From the NCBI RefSeq assembly GCF_029168945.1, contig NC_083602.1, forward strand, positions 30,739,323-30,803,322: 64,000 bases of DNA, written 5' to 3'. Positions within the stretch are counted from its first letter, which is position 1. Each line of letters opens with the position of its first letter. A program made the translations under genes and the position numbers. Source of the stretch: Cannabis sativa. Its lineage: Eukaryota > Streptophyta > Magnoliopsida > Rosales > Cannabaceae. Shown here piece by piece: positions 38,339 to 48,652 of this stretch. The notes under the pieces were generated by a model, which worked only from the letters and a program-made list of their open reading frames with translations, made no database searches and was not told the DNA's origin.

Positions 38339-39660
38339 TTTTTATATAGAATAGATATATATATAAAGATATATATTTTTTTTCAAATTAGCCATATTTT
38401 TTTATTTTTTTGACAAAGTAGAAAAGCCATATTTAATATGATTCCGCAGTAGTGAAACAAAAGTAGTTTCCAAGTAATTTCTCATGGTCCCACTAAAATG
38501 GGCCTTCTTAGCTTGGGTACTTTCTTCGAACCATCTCTACGAGTCCATCCACTTTGGGCCGTTCCGCAATTGCAAGATCTTCTAATAAACATATAGGCTA
38601 TACGTTTTCTTTTTGAAAGGACATTAGGCTACGTTTACAACTGTCCAAAACTCTTTTCATTTTCATCTAAAACTCATAATACCATAGAATGACCTCATCT
38701 CTCACCTACTAAAAGAATACCAAATTTTAATTATTTAAAATCACCAGTCCACACTCCCTCGAAAGGTGTATACTCTCTATCATCACTATCACATTCACAT
38801 GAATTTCCTATAGAGTGTAGTGCTACTTCTCACTGTAGAATTAGACAATTAAAACGAGTTACGTGATACCGGGTGTGACTTTTACCTAAAATAACTTTTT
38901 CAGGGAAGGCACCTTTGAATCTATTATGAGTAAAATAAATAGAAAATAAACTATAAAAATATAAATAGAATAAGTAATAGACAAACTTATTATTATTGAT
39001 TTTACTCTATAAGTTTTATTTTTAGGTAATAAATTTGTTTTACTGATTAATGAATATTTTTATTTTCTTTCAAAAGAAATGTATATGTGTTTCAAAATAT
39101 TTTTTTTGGTTAATCCTATTTTAAACTATGTATTTTGTAAATGTTAGAGTTTTTGTTTTTGTTAAATGAGAAATGGATCTTATATTTTTTAAAATAGTAC
39201 ATATAAGACATTGAGTTCAGTTTTCGATAATTTTTCTTTTAATATAATCAATTTGAAGATAATTTCTGACATGAATAGATGCAATAAATATAATTAATTT
39301 TGTCATAACACCTCTAAATCAGGTTATTATTAAGTTTTATTTTGATTGAAAAAATAGTTTAAAGTACTAATTAGTACTATTGTAGAAAATATATGGTCTA
39401 ATTTATCATTTATCAAAATAAAAAGTAATTAATAATTTTTGCAAAACACATACTTTAAATAGCATTTTTTTTTACTAATTTTAAAATAGATTATAAATCA
39501 AGTTTCTCACATTTTAATTCGATAAAAAAATCCCTTAAGTTTATGAAAATTAAAGAAATATTTTTTTTTTTATTTTGAATTGTTAGATGAAATGTTAAAA
39601 TTTGAAAAACCAACTGATATTATATGAGTAAAATAAATATGAAAACTATAAACAAAAATA
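38339..39660. other. AT-rich intergenic DNA, no gene seen
   Basis: About 1.3 kb without a convincing ORF. A less AT-rich stretch at 38440-38900 has no recognisable product. A short phrase near 38923-38960 (GAGTAAAATAAATA) recurs near 39625, which suggests a minor repeat. Confidence 0.5.
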
Positions 39661-39972
39661 GGGATTGTTCACAAATATATAAAATTAATAAAAAAAATTA
39701 CAAAAATATGATTTTACAGAATTTTAAATATTTTTAGGATTTTATTTACGGGAACATATGATATTTTGATGAATTTTTATGTTGTTCTCTTGTTAATTTA
39801 TTGTTCATTTTTTTTTTGTTATATTATTTTGATGTTATTTTCCTGTAGTTTACTTGTTGTTTTCGTGTTTTTTTATAAAACACCGTAAAAATATAAAAAA
39901 AAAATATTTGAATGTAAAAATTTTAAATTTTTACAAAAAAAAAAGAGAAATAGTATTTTATGTAATTATTCT
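39661..39972. mobile_element. Mutator-like MITE, copy A
   Basis: The 312-bp segment runs from GGGATTGTTCACAAA to ATGTAATTATTC and matches, in reverse orientation and along its length, copy B at 45804-46662 once copy B's hAT insertion is removed. Its ends are approximate inverted repeats of each other. No clean 9-bp flanking duplication is visible at this copy, so the class is taken from copy B. Confidence 0.65.
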
Positions 39973-40472
39973 TAAAAAAATATAGAATAAAATATGTATG
40001 TGTGTAAACGGTCTCCTCAACTTATTGTTGTATATTTTATTTTATGAGCTATATTTTATTGTAATAAACTTTGTATAATTTACTTATTAATGGATATTTT
40101 TGTTTTTTGAATTTTTATTTTTATAGTTTTTCAAATATAAATTTACAAAATTATAGATTTTTTTTTCAAAAAAAGTTATTTTATAGGAATATTTTGTAAT
40201 TTTTTGTTAATTTTTTTTTTCCATGAAATGACTTTTCTAAACCATAGCCATATTTTGTATAAAAACATATAAATTTGGCAATTTCCTTTGTGTTTTAAAA
40301 TAATTTAAATGAAGAGTTGAGAATTTTACTTTGTTAAATGTATTACTAAATATATTTTAAATAAGACATAAAAACCGTCGTATCTGCTGATACGTTTTGC
40401 AGTCTCTCAGATTTGAGAGTTCAGTTCTGAGTTTTTGTTTTTGTTCAATTCTGGTTGGTTCGAAGGTCTTCA

Positions 40473-41664
40473 ATGGCGTCCAGTAGCAGCGAGGAAAGAG
40501 GGCTTGATGCAGGGAGAGAAACGATCTCTTTGGATGAGGAAGAGACGGAGGTTCTACAGCTTCAAGGTATCAATACAGAGGAAGTGTCGATTGACACCAG
40601 ATGGTGCTTAGTGGGCAAGCTTTTGACGGGCAGAGTCTCAGATTTTAATGTGTTCCAAAACATGATGGCATTCCTTTGGCAGCCGGGAATGGGAATGTAC
40701 GTCAAGGAGCTTAATCCGAATCTGTTTCTCTTTCAATTCTATCACGAGATTGATATTCAAAGAGTCATTGACGGAAGCCCATGGACATACGATCGTAAGC
40801 CATTTATTTTTACAAGGTTGAAGGAAGGAGATAACCCGAGGATGATAGAAATCAACAACCTTGATATGTGGGTGCAAATACACAATCTACAAACGGGAAA
40901 CATGACTCTTAGTGTTGTTATGGCACTTGGGAATTTCATTGGTACGTTCATAGACTCGGATCCTAACAACTTCGTGGGAGTTTGGCGAGATTACCTACGT
41001 GTGAGAGTCCGCTTGGATGTCAACAAACCTATCAAGCGACGAATGAAGATTAGCATCGACAACTCTTCCTGGTATTGGGCCAATTTCAAGTATGAAAGAA
41101 TCCCAACTTTTTGCTTCATTTGTGGGATAATCGGTCACTCAGAGAAGTTTTGCCCCAGATTGTTCTTGAAGCCTTTACACTTACACGACAAACCTTACGG
41201 TTTGGATCAGAAGGCACAGTTGCAGAGGCGACAGTCGACTATTGGTGCTCAATGGCTCAGGTCAGGTGCGGTGGTGCGTGAAACTCCGAAGCGGCTACGT
41301 ACAGGGTGGTTTTCCTTGTCCTAGATCAGTGGAGAGAATTGGGGATTTGATAGGCAAGAATCATGGTAATGATAATCTTCCTGATATTGTGCCAAGAGAG
41401 GGGCGGAATCCTAGCAAGATTACACAAGGAATAATTGAGGAAGATTTGACTTTAAATGTCAATAGTAATGGAAACTTTTTTGATTCCACAATCACCACAA
41501 TGGTTGACTCTAAGAGAAGAAGACCCGATTCCACTTTAGGAAACTTTGGGGGTCCACGTATGAATGTAGTTTCGGCTACAGATGATGACATGGAGCAAGA
41601 TGGTTCGAGGCTTTCAAAAAATGGGATGGTGGGCTCTGGTTTCCAGGCCCGCCAGGAGCAATGA
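40473..41664 (+). pseudogene. LINE ORF1: DUF4283 / zinc-knuckle protein, one frameshift
   Basis: The first frame runs from the ATG at 40473 (CAATGGCG) to a stop at 41322-41324. It contains a DUF4283-type domain (about residues 45-190, with 'FQNMMAFLWQPG' and 'GSPWTYDRKPF') and the zinc knuckle CFICGIIGHSEKFC. Sequence typical of the ORF1 C-terminus continues in the next frame ('GGFPCPRSVERIGDLIG') to a stop at 41662-41664, so a frameshift of one base lies near 41290-41320. ORF1 proteins of plant LINEs bind the element RNA. The stop overlaps the ORF2 start as ATGA. A fresh mutation is more likely than programmed frameshifting. Confidence 0.8.
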
Positions 41665-44600
41665 GTTGTTTAAGTTGGAATTGCCGTGGGCTTGGGAACC
41701 TGCGGGCCTCACAATTCTTACGAGACCTTGTGTCTCAAAAGAAGCCCAATTTACTTTTTCTTTGTGAAACTTTATGTAACAAGGCTAGTTTGGAAAGATT
41801 AAAAGCCCAACTGGGGTTTGAAGGTTGTTTTGTGGTGGAAGCCCGTGGTCATAGTGGTGGGCTCGCTCTTCTTTGGAAAGAAGCTAGTGAAGTTGTCATC
41901 CAAGGTTTCTCTTTTAATCACATAGATGCCACGGTCCATATGGTGGGGCTGCCTCCTTGGCGTCTCACTGGCATTTACGGGGAGCCAAAAAGAGAACTTC
42001 GGTCTCAAACTTGGGACCTATTTCGGTCACTCAAAAATGATAGTCTTCTTCCATGGTGTCTTTTGGGCGATATGAACAACTTGGGGTCGCATTTAGAGAA
42101 GAAAGGAGGAAGGAAGTATCCAGACCGACTCATTGAGGGATTTCTTAAGGCTTTAGACGATTGTAATTTGATCGATATGCCTCTTCTTGGTTACCCGTTC
42201 ACTTGGGAGAAAGGAAGAAACAGTTCCGAGTGGATTGAAGAAAGACTAGATAAAGCTCTTGTCACCAACTCTTGGCTTTCAATTTTCCCACAGTCTTCAC
42301 TGCTCAACTTGGAATTCTCAACAAGTGACCATTGCCCTTTGTTATTATTCTTTAAAGGTAACACTCCTCTAGCTCCTCTTCGCACTTTTCGCTTTGAGAA
42401 TGCTTGGCTCCGGGAACCTTTGTGTGAGAAGCTTGTTGAAGGTTGTTGGAAGAGTTCGGCTTCAGTCACCATTCAAGAGAAAATTCAGCATTGTGGCGAA
42501 GTTTTGGGGAGATGGGGTCGGGACATCACTGGAAATTTTCGAAAGCGCATCAACGAATGTAAGAGTCAAATCCGTAATTCCAAGTGGGGTAAAGACCCGA
42601 TTTCCATCCAACAACATAAAGAAGGGAAGGATAAGTTGGCGGAAGTCCTGGCTCAAAAAGAAATATTTTGGAAGCAAAGATCGAAGCAATTCTGGCTCAA
42701 CTCGGGTGATAAGAACAGTAAGTACTTTCATTCAATTGCTAATTCTAGGAAGAGAAATAATAGTATTTCCCGTCTCCAAGATAGCAGTGGAGATTGGGTT
42801 ACTTGGGAGACTGGTTTGGCTAATGTTATTTCTAGCTATTTCCATGATTTGTTTTCTTCTTCTAGTGTCAACTTGGGTTCGGTTTTGGATGGTATTCGGC
42901 CAACTGTAAGCCGTGAGCAAAATGAAGATCTCTTGAGACCAATCTCTGAGGAAGAAGTTAGAAGCGCCCTCTTTCAGATGCATCCTGATAAGTCTCCTGG
43001 TCCCGATGGTATGACACCAGCTTTCTTCCAAAAGCATTGGGAAATAGTGGGGACAGATGTGGTCAAGTTTGTTCGGGATTTCTTTGATTCGGGTCAGTTT
43101 CCGGATTCCATAAATGATACTCATATTGTTCTTATACCTAAGAAGAAAAATCCCTCTCAAATGGGCGACCTCCGGCCAATCTCGCTTTGTAATGTCCTTT
43201 ACAAAGTCGCCTCCAAGGTAGTGGCCAATAGAATGAAGAATGTTCTCAATTTTGCAATCTCAGAAACTCAGAGTGCTTTTGTAGCGGGAAGACTAATTTC
43301 AGACAACATTATGGTGGCCTTCGAAGTCATGCATTACTTGAAAAGGAAGACTACCGGAAAAAAGGGATACATGGCACTTAAACTTGACATGAGCAAGGCT
43401 TATGATCGTGTTGAGTGGGGATTCTTGGAAGCTATTCTGCGGGTAATGGGGTTCAATAATCGATGGATTGGTTTGGTTCTAAGTTGCGTCAACTCGGTTA
43501 AATACCATGTCATCAATAGTGGTCAGAAACTGGGGCCGATTACTCCAACCAGAGGAATTCGCCAAGGGTGTCCTTTGTCTCCGTATTTGTTCATTGTTTG
43601 TGCGGAAGGTTTCTCATCGTTGATAAGGTCTTTTGAGTCGTCTCGATGGCTCACCGGTTGTAAAGTGGCTAGAAGCGCTCCCACCATCTCACACCTTCTG
43701 TTTGCAGATGATAGTTATATTTATTGTCAGGCCACTGATGAAGAAGCAAGTCGTGTTCTTTCCCTCCTCCGGTTATTTGAAGACGCCTCGGGCCAGAAAG
43801 TTAATCTCCATAAGTCTTCAGCCTTCTTTAGTTCTAACACGAGTTCGGTTACAAGAAGAAGGATTTGCAACTCGATGCGTATCCAAGAAGCTGGGGTGGA
43901 TAGTTCGTATTTGGGTCTCCCCAGTATTGTGGGTCGCAACAAAAATGCTGTTTTGGGGTTTCTAAAAGAGAAGATGAGGAAAAGGATCAATAGTTGGGAA
44001 GGCAAATTTCTCTCTCGGGCTGGGAAAGAGATTCTCATAAAATCAGTGGTTCAATCTCTTCCCTCATATGCTATGAATGTCTTTTTACTCCCGGTTGGAA
44101 CTTGTAAAGAACTCGAAAAGATGATGGCCAGTTTCTGGTGGAAGTCTAATAATTCTTCGGGTAGTGGAAGTGGTATTATTTGGATGAATTGGGATAGATT
44201 GACTAAACACAAACTCGAAGGTGGTATGGGTTTTCGTTGCTTGCGGGATTTTAATCTTGCAATGCTTGGTAAGCAGGGTTGGAGATTACTGTTTCGTCAT
44301 GAATCCATAGTGGGGAAAGTATTCAAAGCAAGATACTATCCTCATGGTGACTTTCTTTCTGCGGAGCTCGGGTCAAATCCAAGCTTTGTTTGGAGTAGTA
44401 TCTTTGCGGCTCGGGATGTTGTACGAGCGGGTTTAAGGAAAAGGATTGGTGCGGGATTGTCTGTGAATATTACATCAGATCCATGGCTACCTATTGTTGA
44501 TCGAGCTTCTCCAATTCCTATTGTTCCAGGCCTTGATCACTTCACGGTAAACAGCCTCTTCCAAACAAACAATAGAAGCTGGGATGTCGATGTGGTAAGG

Positions 44601-45737
44601 GACTTATTCTCTCCTGAAGATGCTTCTATTATTCTTGGAATTCCCTTAAGTTCAATTGATGCAGACACTTGGTATTGGGTCGCTGAGAAGAATGGCTTTT
44701 ATTCAGTTCGTAGTGCTTACCATCTCCTCCAAACTCTAAAGCATTCGCCGGGCTTGTCTGTTCCAAATACCAATTGGAAGATTTTATGGTCTCTTAAGAC
44801 ACCACCGAAAGCTAAGGACCTTGTTTGGAGAGCGGCTTCTAATTGCCTCGCTACCAAAGCCAACCTTTGCATTAAGAAGGTCTTGATTGAAAATACCTGC
44901 CCCATGTGCGGAATCTTTGCTGAAACTGAATTACACGTCCTGGTTACATGTAACTTCGCCTGGGCGTGTTGGGAATACGCTGGTCTGGCAGCTGCAAACC
45001 GAGAAGCCTCCTCTCTTGGCCATTGGCTGAGCGATTCTTTTAGCCGCCTGCAAGGGGACCTTCATAGCAGAGTTATCATGGTGTGTTGGGCAATTTGGTG
45101 TGCTCGTAATGATCTCATTTGGCAGCAGCGATCTCGTAGTGTGCAGGACGTGGTTAATTTTGCTAATTTGAGTCTTGATCAGTGGTTGAAAGCTCAAGGA
45201 AAGGGTAACATTCCCTTGTTGTCTCCTCTCAAAGATGGAGATGGTGCGGAGCTTTGGTCGAAGCCGAATATAGGAATCAAGCTCAATGTCGATGCAGCCA
45301 TTTTTGAAAGATCTTCATCGCACGGGTTCGGGTGTGTTGTCCGAGATACTGCAGGTACATTGACCGCTGCCTTTGCTGGTGTGAAAACTGGCAGCGTGTC
45401 CCCGGAGTTGGCCGAAGCTATGGGCATTCGGGAAGCTTTGAGTTGGCTGAAAAACCACCACTTCTCCCAAGCTATTGTCGAGACCGATAGCCTTGTGTGT
45501 GCTGAATCCATTCGTAGTGCAGAGGTGTTCGCCTCCTCCTTCGGTTCAGTGGTGGACGACTGCAAGAAACTCCTTGGGAGTTTGAGTAATGTATCTCTTT
45601 TGTTTGTTAAGCGTTCTGCGAATTGTGCTGCGCATTTTGTTGCCCGGCACTCTATTTCCCTTGCTGAACGCATGTTTCCTATTAATAGTGTTCCTACGGA
45701 ATTGATGTCTATTCTTGCGAGTGATTGCTCGATTTAA
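41661..45737 (+). CDS. LINE ORF2: endonuclease-reverse transcriptase-RNase H
   Basis: An uninterrupted frame of 1358 residues. Residues 1-230 are an AP-like endonuclease/exonuclease/phosphatase domain ('WNCRGLGN', 'CETLC', 'GDMNN', 'SDHCPLL'). Reverse transcriptase spans about 450-740 ('LIPKKKNP', 'RPISLCNVLYKVASK', 'KLDMSKAYDRVEW', 'GIRQGCPLSPYLF', and the catalytic 'FADD' near 681). An RT-associated zinc-binding region lies at about 1010-1100 ('CPMCG...H...C'). RNase H is at about 1205-1335 ('NVDAA', 'ELAEAMGIREAL', 'ETDS', 'NCAAHFVA'). All catalytic landmarks I can check are present, except that the endonuclease has GDMN where GDFN is usual. ORF2 starts at ATGA, overlapping the ORF1 stop. 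It would nick chromosomal DNA and reverse-transcribe the element RNA there. Confidence 0.92.
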   Translation: MSCLSWNCRGLGNLRASQFLRDLVSQKKPNLLFLCETLCNKASLERLKAQLGFEGCFVVEARGHSGGLALLWKEASEVVIQGFSFNHIDATVHMVGLPPWRLTGIYGEPKRELRSQTWDLFRSLKNDSLLPWCLLGDMNNLGSHLEKKGGRKYPDRLIEGFLKALDDCNLIDMPLLGYPFTWEKGRNSSEWIEERLDKALVTNSWLSIFPQSSLLNLEFSTSDHCPLLLFFKGNTPLAPLRTFRFENAWLREPLCEKLVEGCWKSSASVTIQEKIQHCGEVLGRWGRDITGNFRKRINECKSQIRNSKWGKDPISIQQHKEGKDKLAEVLAQKEIFWKQRSKQFWLNSGDKNSKYFHSIANSRKRNNSISRLQDSSGDWVTWETGLANVISSYFHDLFSSSSVNLGSVLDGIRPTVSREQNEDLLRPISEEEVRSALFQMHPDKSPGPDGMTPAFFQKHWEIVGTDVVKFVRDFFDSGQFPDSINDTHIVLIPKKKNPSQMGDLRPISLCNVLYKVASKVVANRMKNVLNFAISETQSAFVAGRLISDNIMVAFEVMHYLKRKTTGKKGYMALKLDMSKAYDRVEWGFLEAILRVMGFNNRWIGLVLSCVNSVKYHVINSGQKLGPITPTRGIRQGCPLSPYLFIVCAEGFSSLIRSFESSRWLTGCKVARSAPTISHLLFADDSYIYCQATDEEASRVLSLLRLFEDASGQKVNLHKSSAFFSSNTSSVTRRRICNSMRIQEAGVDSSYLGLPSIVGRNKNAVLGFLKEKMRKRINSWEGKFLSRAGKEILIKSVVQSLPSYAMNVFLLPVGTCKELEKMMASFWWKSNNSSGSGSGIIWMNWDRLTKHKLEGGMGFRCLRDFNLAMLGKQGWRLLFRHESIVGKVFKARYYPHGDFLSAELGSNPSFVWSSIFAARDVVRAGLRKRIGAGLSVNITSDPWLPIVDRASPIPIVPGLDHFTVNSLFQTNNRSWDVDVVRDLFSPEDASIILGIPLSSIDADTWYWVAEKNGFYSVRSAYHLLQTLKHSPGLSVPNTNWKILWSLKTPPKAKDLVWRAASNCLATKANLCIKKVLIENTCPMCGIFAETELHVLVTCNFAWACWEYAGLAAANREASSLGHWLSDSFSRLQGDLHSRVIMVCWAIWCARNDLIWQQRSRSVQDVVNFANLSLDQWLKAQGKGNIPLLSPLKDGDGAELWSKPNIGIKLNVDAAIFERSSSHGFGCVVRDTAGTLTAAFAGVKTGSVSPELAEAMGIREALSWLKNHHFSQAIVETDSLVCAESIRSAEVFASSFGSVVDDCKKLLGSLSNVSLLFVKRSANCAAHFVARHSISLAERMFPINSVPTELMSILASDCSI

Positions 45738-45803
45738 TAAAGAACACTTTCCTTCAAAAAAAAAAATAATTTAAATGAAAAAAAAATTAATGAATTTTAC
45801 ATA

Positions 45804-46662
45804 GGAATAATTACATAAAACACTATTTTTTGTAAAATATTTACATTTTTACGTTTAAAGAATATTTTTTTTTATATATTTTTATGGTTTTCCAAAAATT
45901 AACACGAAAACAACATAAAATCAACAAGAAAACTACATAAAAATAACATGAAAATAACAAAAAATAACATACATTTAACAAAAAATCAACAACAAATTAA
46001 CAAGATTACAACATAAAAAACCATATTTTCTGTAAATAAAATAAAAAAAAATGTAAAAATTAGGGTTGTGCAAAAAAATTTATAAACCGCCCAAACCGAA
46101 CCGAAAAAACCGATAAAAATTACAAACCGAAATAACCCGAAAAAAATTACAAACCGCCCAATCTGTTAATTGGGCGGGTTGAAAATAGTTCTAACCCGCC
46201 CAATTAAACCGACCAACCCGACCAACCCGATTTTGCACCTTTTAGTTTTTATTATATATAACATATATGATTAAATATATAATAATATAAAATTATATAC
46301 TTAATTATTAGTTTTAAAGTCATATATGGTGTTGTACTTTGGTGGAATGTGATATTTTTAATTTATCTTTTTAATTTTTATTGATTTTGACTTTAAAAAT
46401 AAAAATAAAAAGTTTGCTCGGTTTGGGCGGGTTAACCCGACCAAACCGCCCAAACCGTTGGTCGGTTTATAGAACTTTTTTTTTAAAATTGGGCGGGTTG
46501 CACTTAAATTTTAGTAACCCGAACTTTAGATTGAGTTAGAAAATATATATGATAAACCGCCCAAACCGACCGATGTACAACCCTAGTAAAAATGTTTAAA
46601 ATTCCGTAAAACCGTATTTTTGTAAATTTTTTGTTGTTTTTATGTTTTTGTGAAATAATTCC
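45804..46662. mobile_element. Mutator-like MITE, copy B (split by a hAT MITE)
   Basis: The ends GGAATAATTACATAAAAC and GTTTTTGTGAAATAATTCC are near-complementary. The element is flanked by TTTTACATA (45795-45803) and TTTTATATA (46663-46671), a 9-bp duplication with one mismatch, as Mutator-class elements make. Without the nested element it is about 326 bp and is inverted relative to copy A (39661-39972). Confidence 0.7.
46061..46585. mobile_element. hAT-type MITE, 525 bp, perfect 8-bp TSD
   Basis: The terminal inverted repeats begin TAGGGTTGTGCA (left) and TAGGGTTGTACA (right end, complement). The flanks are GTAAAAAT at 46053-46060 and 46586-46593, a perfect 8-bp duplication diagnostic of hAT transposition. 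Subterminal regions are rich in AAACCGCCC and its complement, which are possible transposase-binding repeats. No coding sequence. It sits inside MITE copy B. Confidence 0.88.
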
Positions 46663-47690
46663 TTTTATATAATACACTTAAAACTGGACTTCTTACACTT
46701 AAAAATAAACTTTATATAATACACTTTAGATACATGTTTTTTTCTTCTTGTTAATAAGAGTTTAATGTTAATTTTTTTGTACTAATTTTAAAAATAAAAA
46801 TTTACATAATATACTTAAAATTAATTTTTTTTTATAACTTTACGGATGTTTTTCTTTATATTTTTACATATGTTTTTATTTACATATTACAGATTTCTTC
46901 TTTTTATAGATTTTCGCTTATTTTTTTTTACCGTTACTTTCACGTAGTAACAACGTCAAAATAATATTGTCCTGATTTAATAAAAAAAAACAACACTTCG
47001 TATAGTTGTAAAAACAAATGATGTTACTTTTTCATAGCAACAACGTTAAAATACTATTTTTTTTTTTCTAAAACAACGGAAAAACAACACTTAGTATTTT
47101 TGTAAAAAAAAAAAATCATAAAAATATAAAAAGTTAGCGTATTCATAAAAATGTAAAATTTGTGCCATTTTTATATATTTATCAAATAATCCATTTAAAA
47201 ATAGGTTATCAATCAAGTGCCTCACATATTAATATTTCCAAATTCGTAAATATAAACAATCAAACCTTAAATTTGATTTTTAATTCTCTTCGAAAAAGTT
47301 TTGATTTTTAACTTTAAACATAATTTTCATGTTTAAGAGAAAAAGGGAATATTTCTTCAAAGATTCTTTTCAAATATTAAAAATAGCTCTAAATAATATA
47401 ATTCCTTAGAAAAATGGCCAACTAAATTTTGCTCACTAGGTTCTCTTTTGTATGTACCCCACCAAAAAAGTGATCAATCACATAACATCAGCAATTTCTG
47501 TCCAAAAAATAAAATTAAAATCACAAATTTGAACAGTTTTTAGTTAAAAAAAAAATGGAAAAAACAATTTAACGAGCGGGTACTCCGTACTGTCTCCCTT
47601 ATGTTCTCTCTCTAAATTATTGAAAATCCTATTATTAATATTTCTGGGATGAAATGAATTATAAATGAGTGGTCTTGTTTATTTGTTCTT
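46663..47690. other. Intergenic DNA upstream of the epimerase gene
   Basis: AT-rich with many A/T runs. No gene seen. The distal promoter of the downstream gene may lie in the last few hundred bases. Confidence 0.5.
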
Positions 47691-47699
47691 TCTCAAGGC

Positions 47700-48651
47700 C
47701 TATATATAGTAGTGTCATTGGAGGTTCAGAATCATACCCTGAAACACTTTGCCTCTCCCCAATATCTTCTTCTCAGCCTACGAACACCTTGAAAGTTTCC
47801 AACTTTAACGATTTACAGGTAAAATCCCCAACTGGGTCTTCTGCGTTTTCCTCAAATCTTACATTCCTATTCTTCGGTTCTTATAGTTTTCAGTAATAGT
47901 TTTGTGTTTATATAGGTAAACAAATGTTGTTTTGTTCTTTCCTTCTTTTAATTGTTTGCGTTTCCCATTATAGATCCTATACATTTGAACTAATTTCTTC
48001 GTAAGTATCTTCTTAGTTAAGTTCAGTTTGTGTTTTTTATCACGTTTTTGTTCAGATTATCAGATAAAACTTTATTATTGATGCAGTTTTAGGTGGGTTT
48101 TTGATTTTGAGAGACCTTCTGAATGTTGTTTTCTCTCCTTTTTGGGCTTGATTTGATTACTTTTGCTTCTGGGGTTGTACACATGAACATTTTTCTTCTA
48201 AGTTAACATCATTTTCTGACTAATTTTAAGTATAAACTGTATCTTTATGTTATTGTTTGGATTTTAACTAATCCCTGTATTTTTTAAGGCATGCTTACTG
48301 GTAGTTAATGACTTTGCTCCTTTTTAGATAGGGGGAAAAGTGCATATTATTACTTCAGCGCAAAAAATTCAGATTACGATTGCAATTGGATGGCTAGTAT
48401 TTTGATATAGTAGAAGTGTCGTTGCTGAGTTGGTACTTGTGTCGGTTACCATTCTTGATGTCTTTTGGTTTGTACTTTTACCAAAATGTTGGTTATGTAT
48501 TTGGATTCCTTTTGTTAGTAATATTCTTTTTTATGATAGATATTCTCAACTGTAATATGTTTTGTATTAGGAGTATTTTTCTCTTGGCCCATTTGTAAAT
48601 CTGTAAAATTTGACTCATGGACCAATTTCTGATAAGTTAATATTATTGCAG
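47700..48651 (+). promoter_or_regulatory. TATA box, 5' UTR exon and 5' UTR intron of the GME gene
   Basis: A clear TATA box (CTATATATAG) lies at 47700-47709. A transcription start about 30 bases on would give a short pyrimidine-rich 5' UTR exon ending at TTTACAG (47818), followed by the donor GTAAAATCC. The acceptor TTATTGCAG is at 48643-48651, two bases before the start codon. The implied intron is 833 bp (47819-48651). No ATG is seen in the predicted exon, so no upstream ORF is expected. Long first introns in plant housekeeping genes often raise expression; that role here is inference. Confidence 0.65.
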
Positions 48652-48652
48652 A

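Larger units (their letters stand above)
40314..45762 (+). mobile_element. Complete L1-type LINE with 17-bp target duplication
   Basis: The 5.4-kb element is bounded by AAAATAATTTAAATGAA at 40297-40313 and 45763-45779, allowing for ambiguity with the A-run. It has a 5' UTR of about 160 bp, ORF1 (DUF4283 plus zinc knuckle), an ORF2 of 1358 residues, a 25-base 3' UTR containing AATAAAG, and a short A-tail. ORF1 has one frameshift, while ORF2 is fully open. The perfect duplication and intact ORF2 indicate a recent insertion. Confidence 0.9.

Noticed and set aside
45194..45673. 159-codon minus frame, and other antisense frames across 42191-44038
   Set aside because: They are shadows of the 1358-residue LINE ORF2, whose domain content is clear.
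47669..47896. 75-codon frame at the GME promoter as an upstream ORF
   Set aside because: It spans the TATA box and the predicted 5' UTR donor site, and no ATG falls in the predicted 5' UTR exon.
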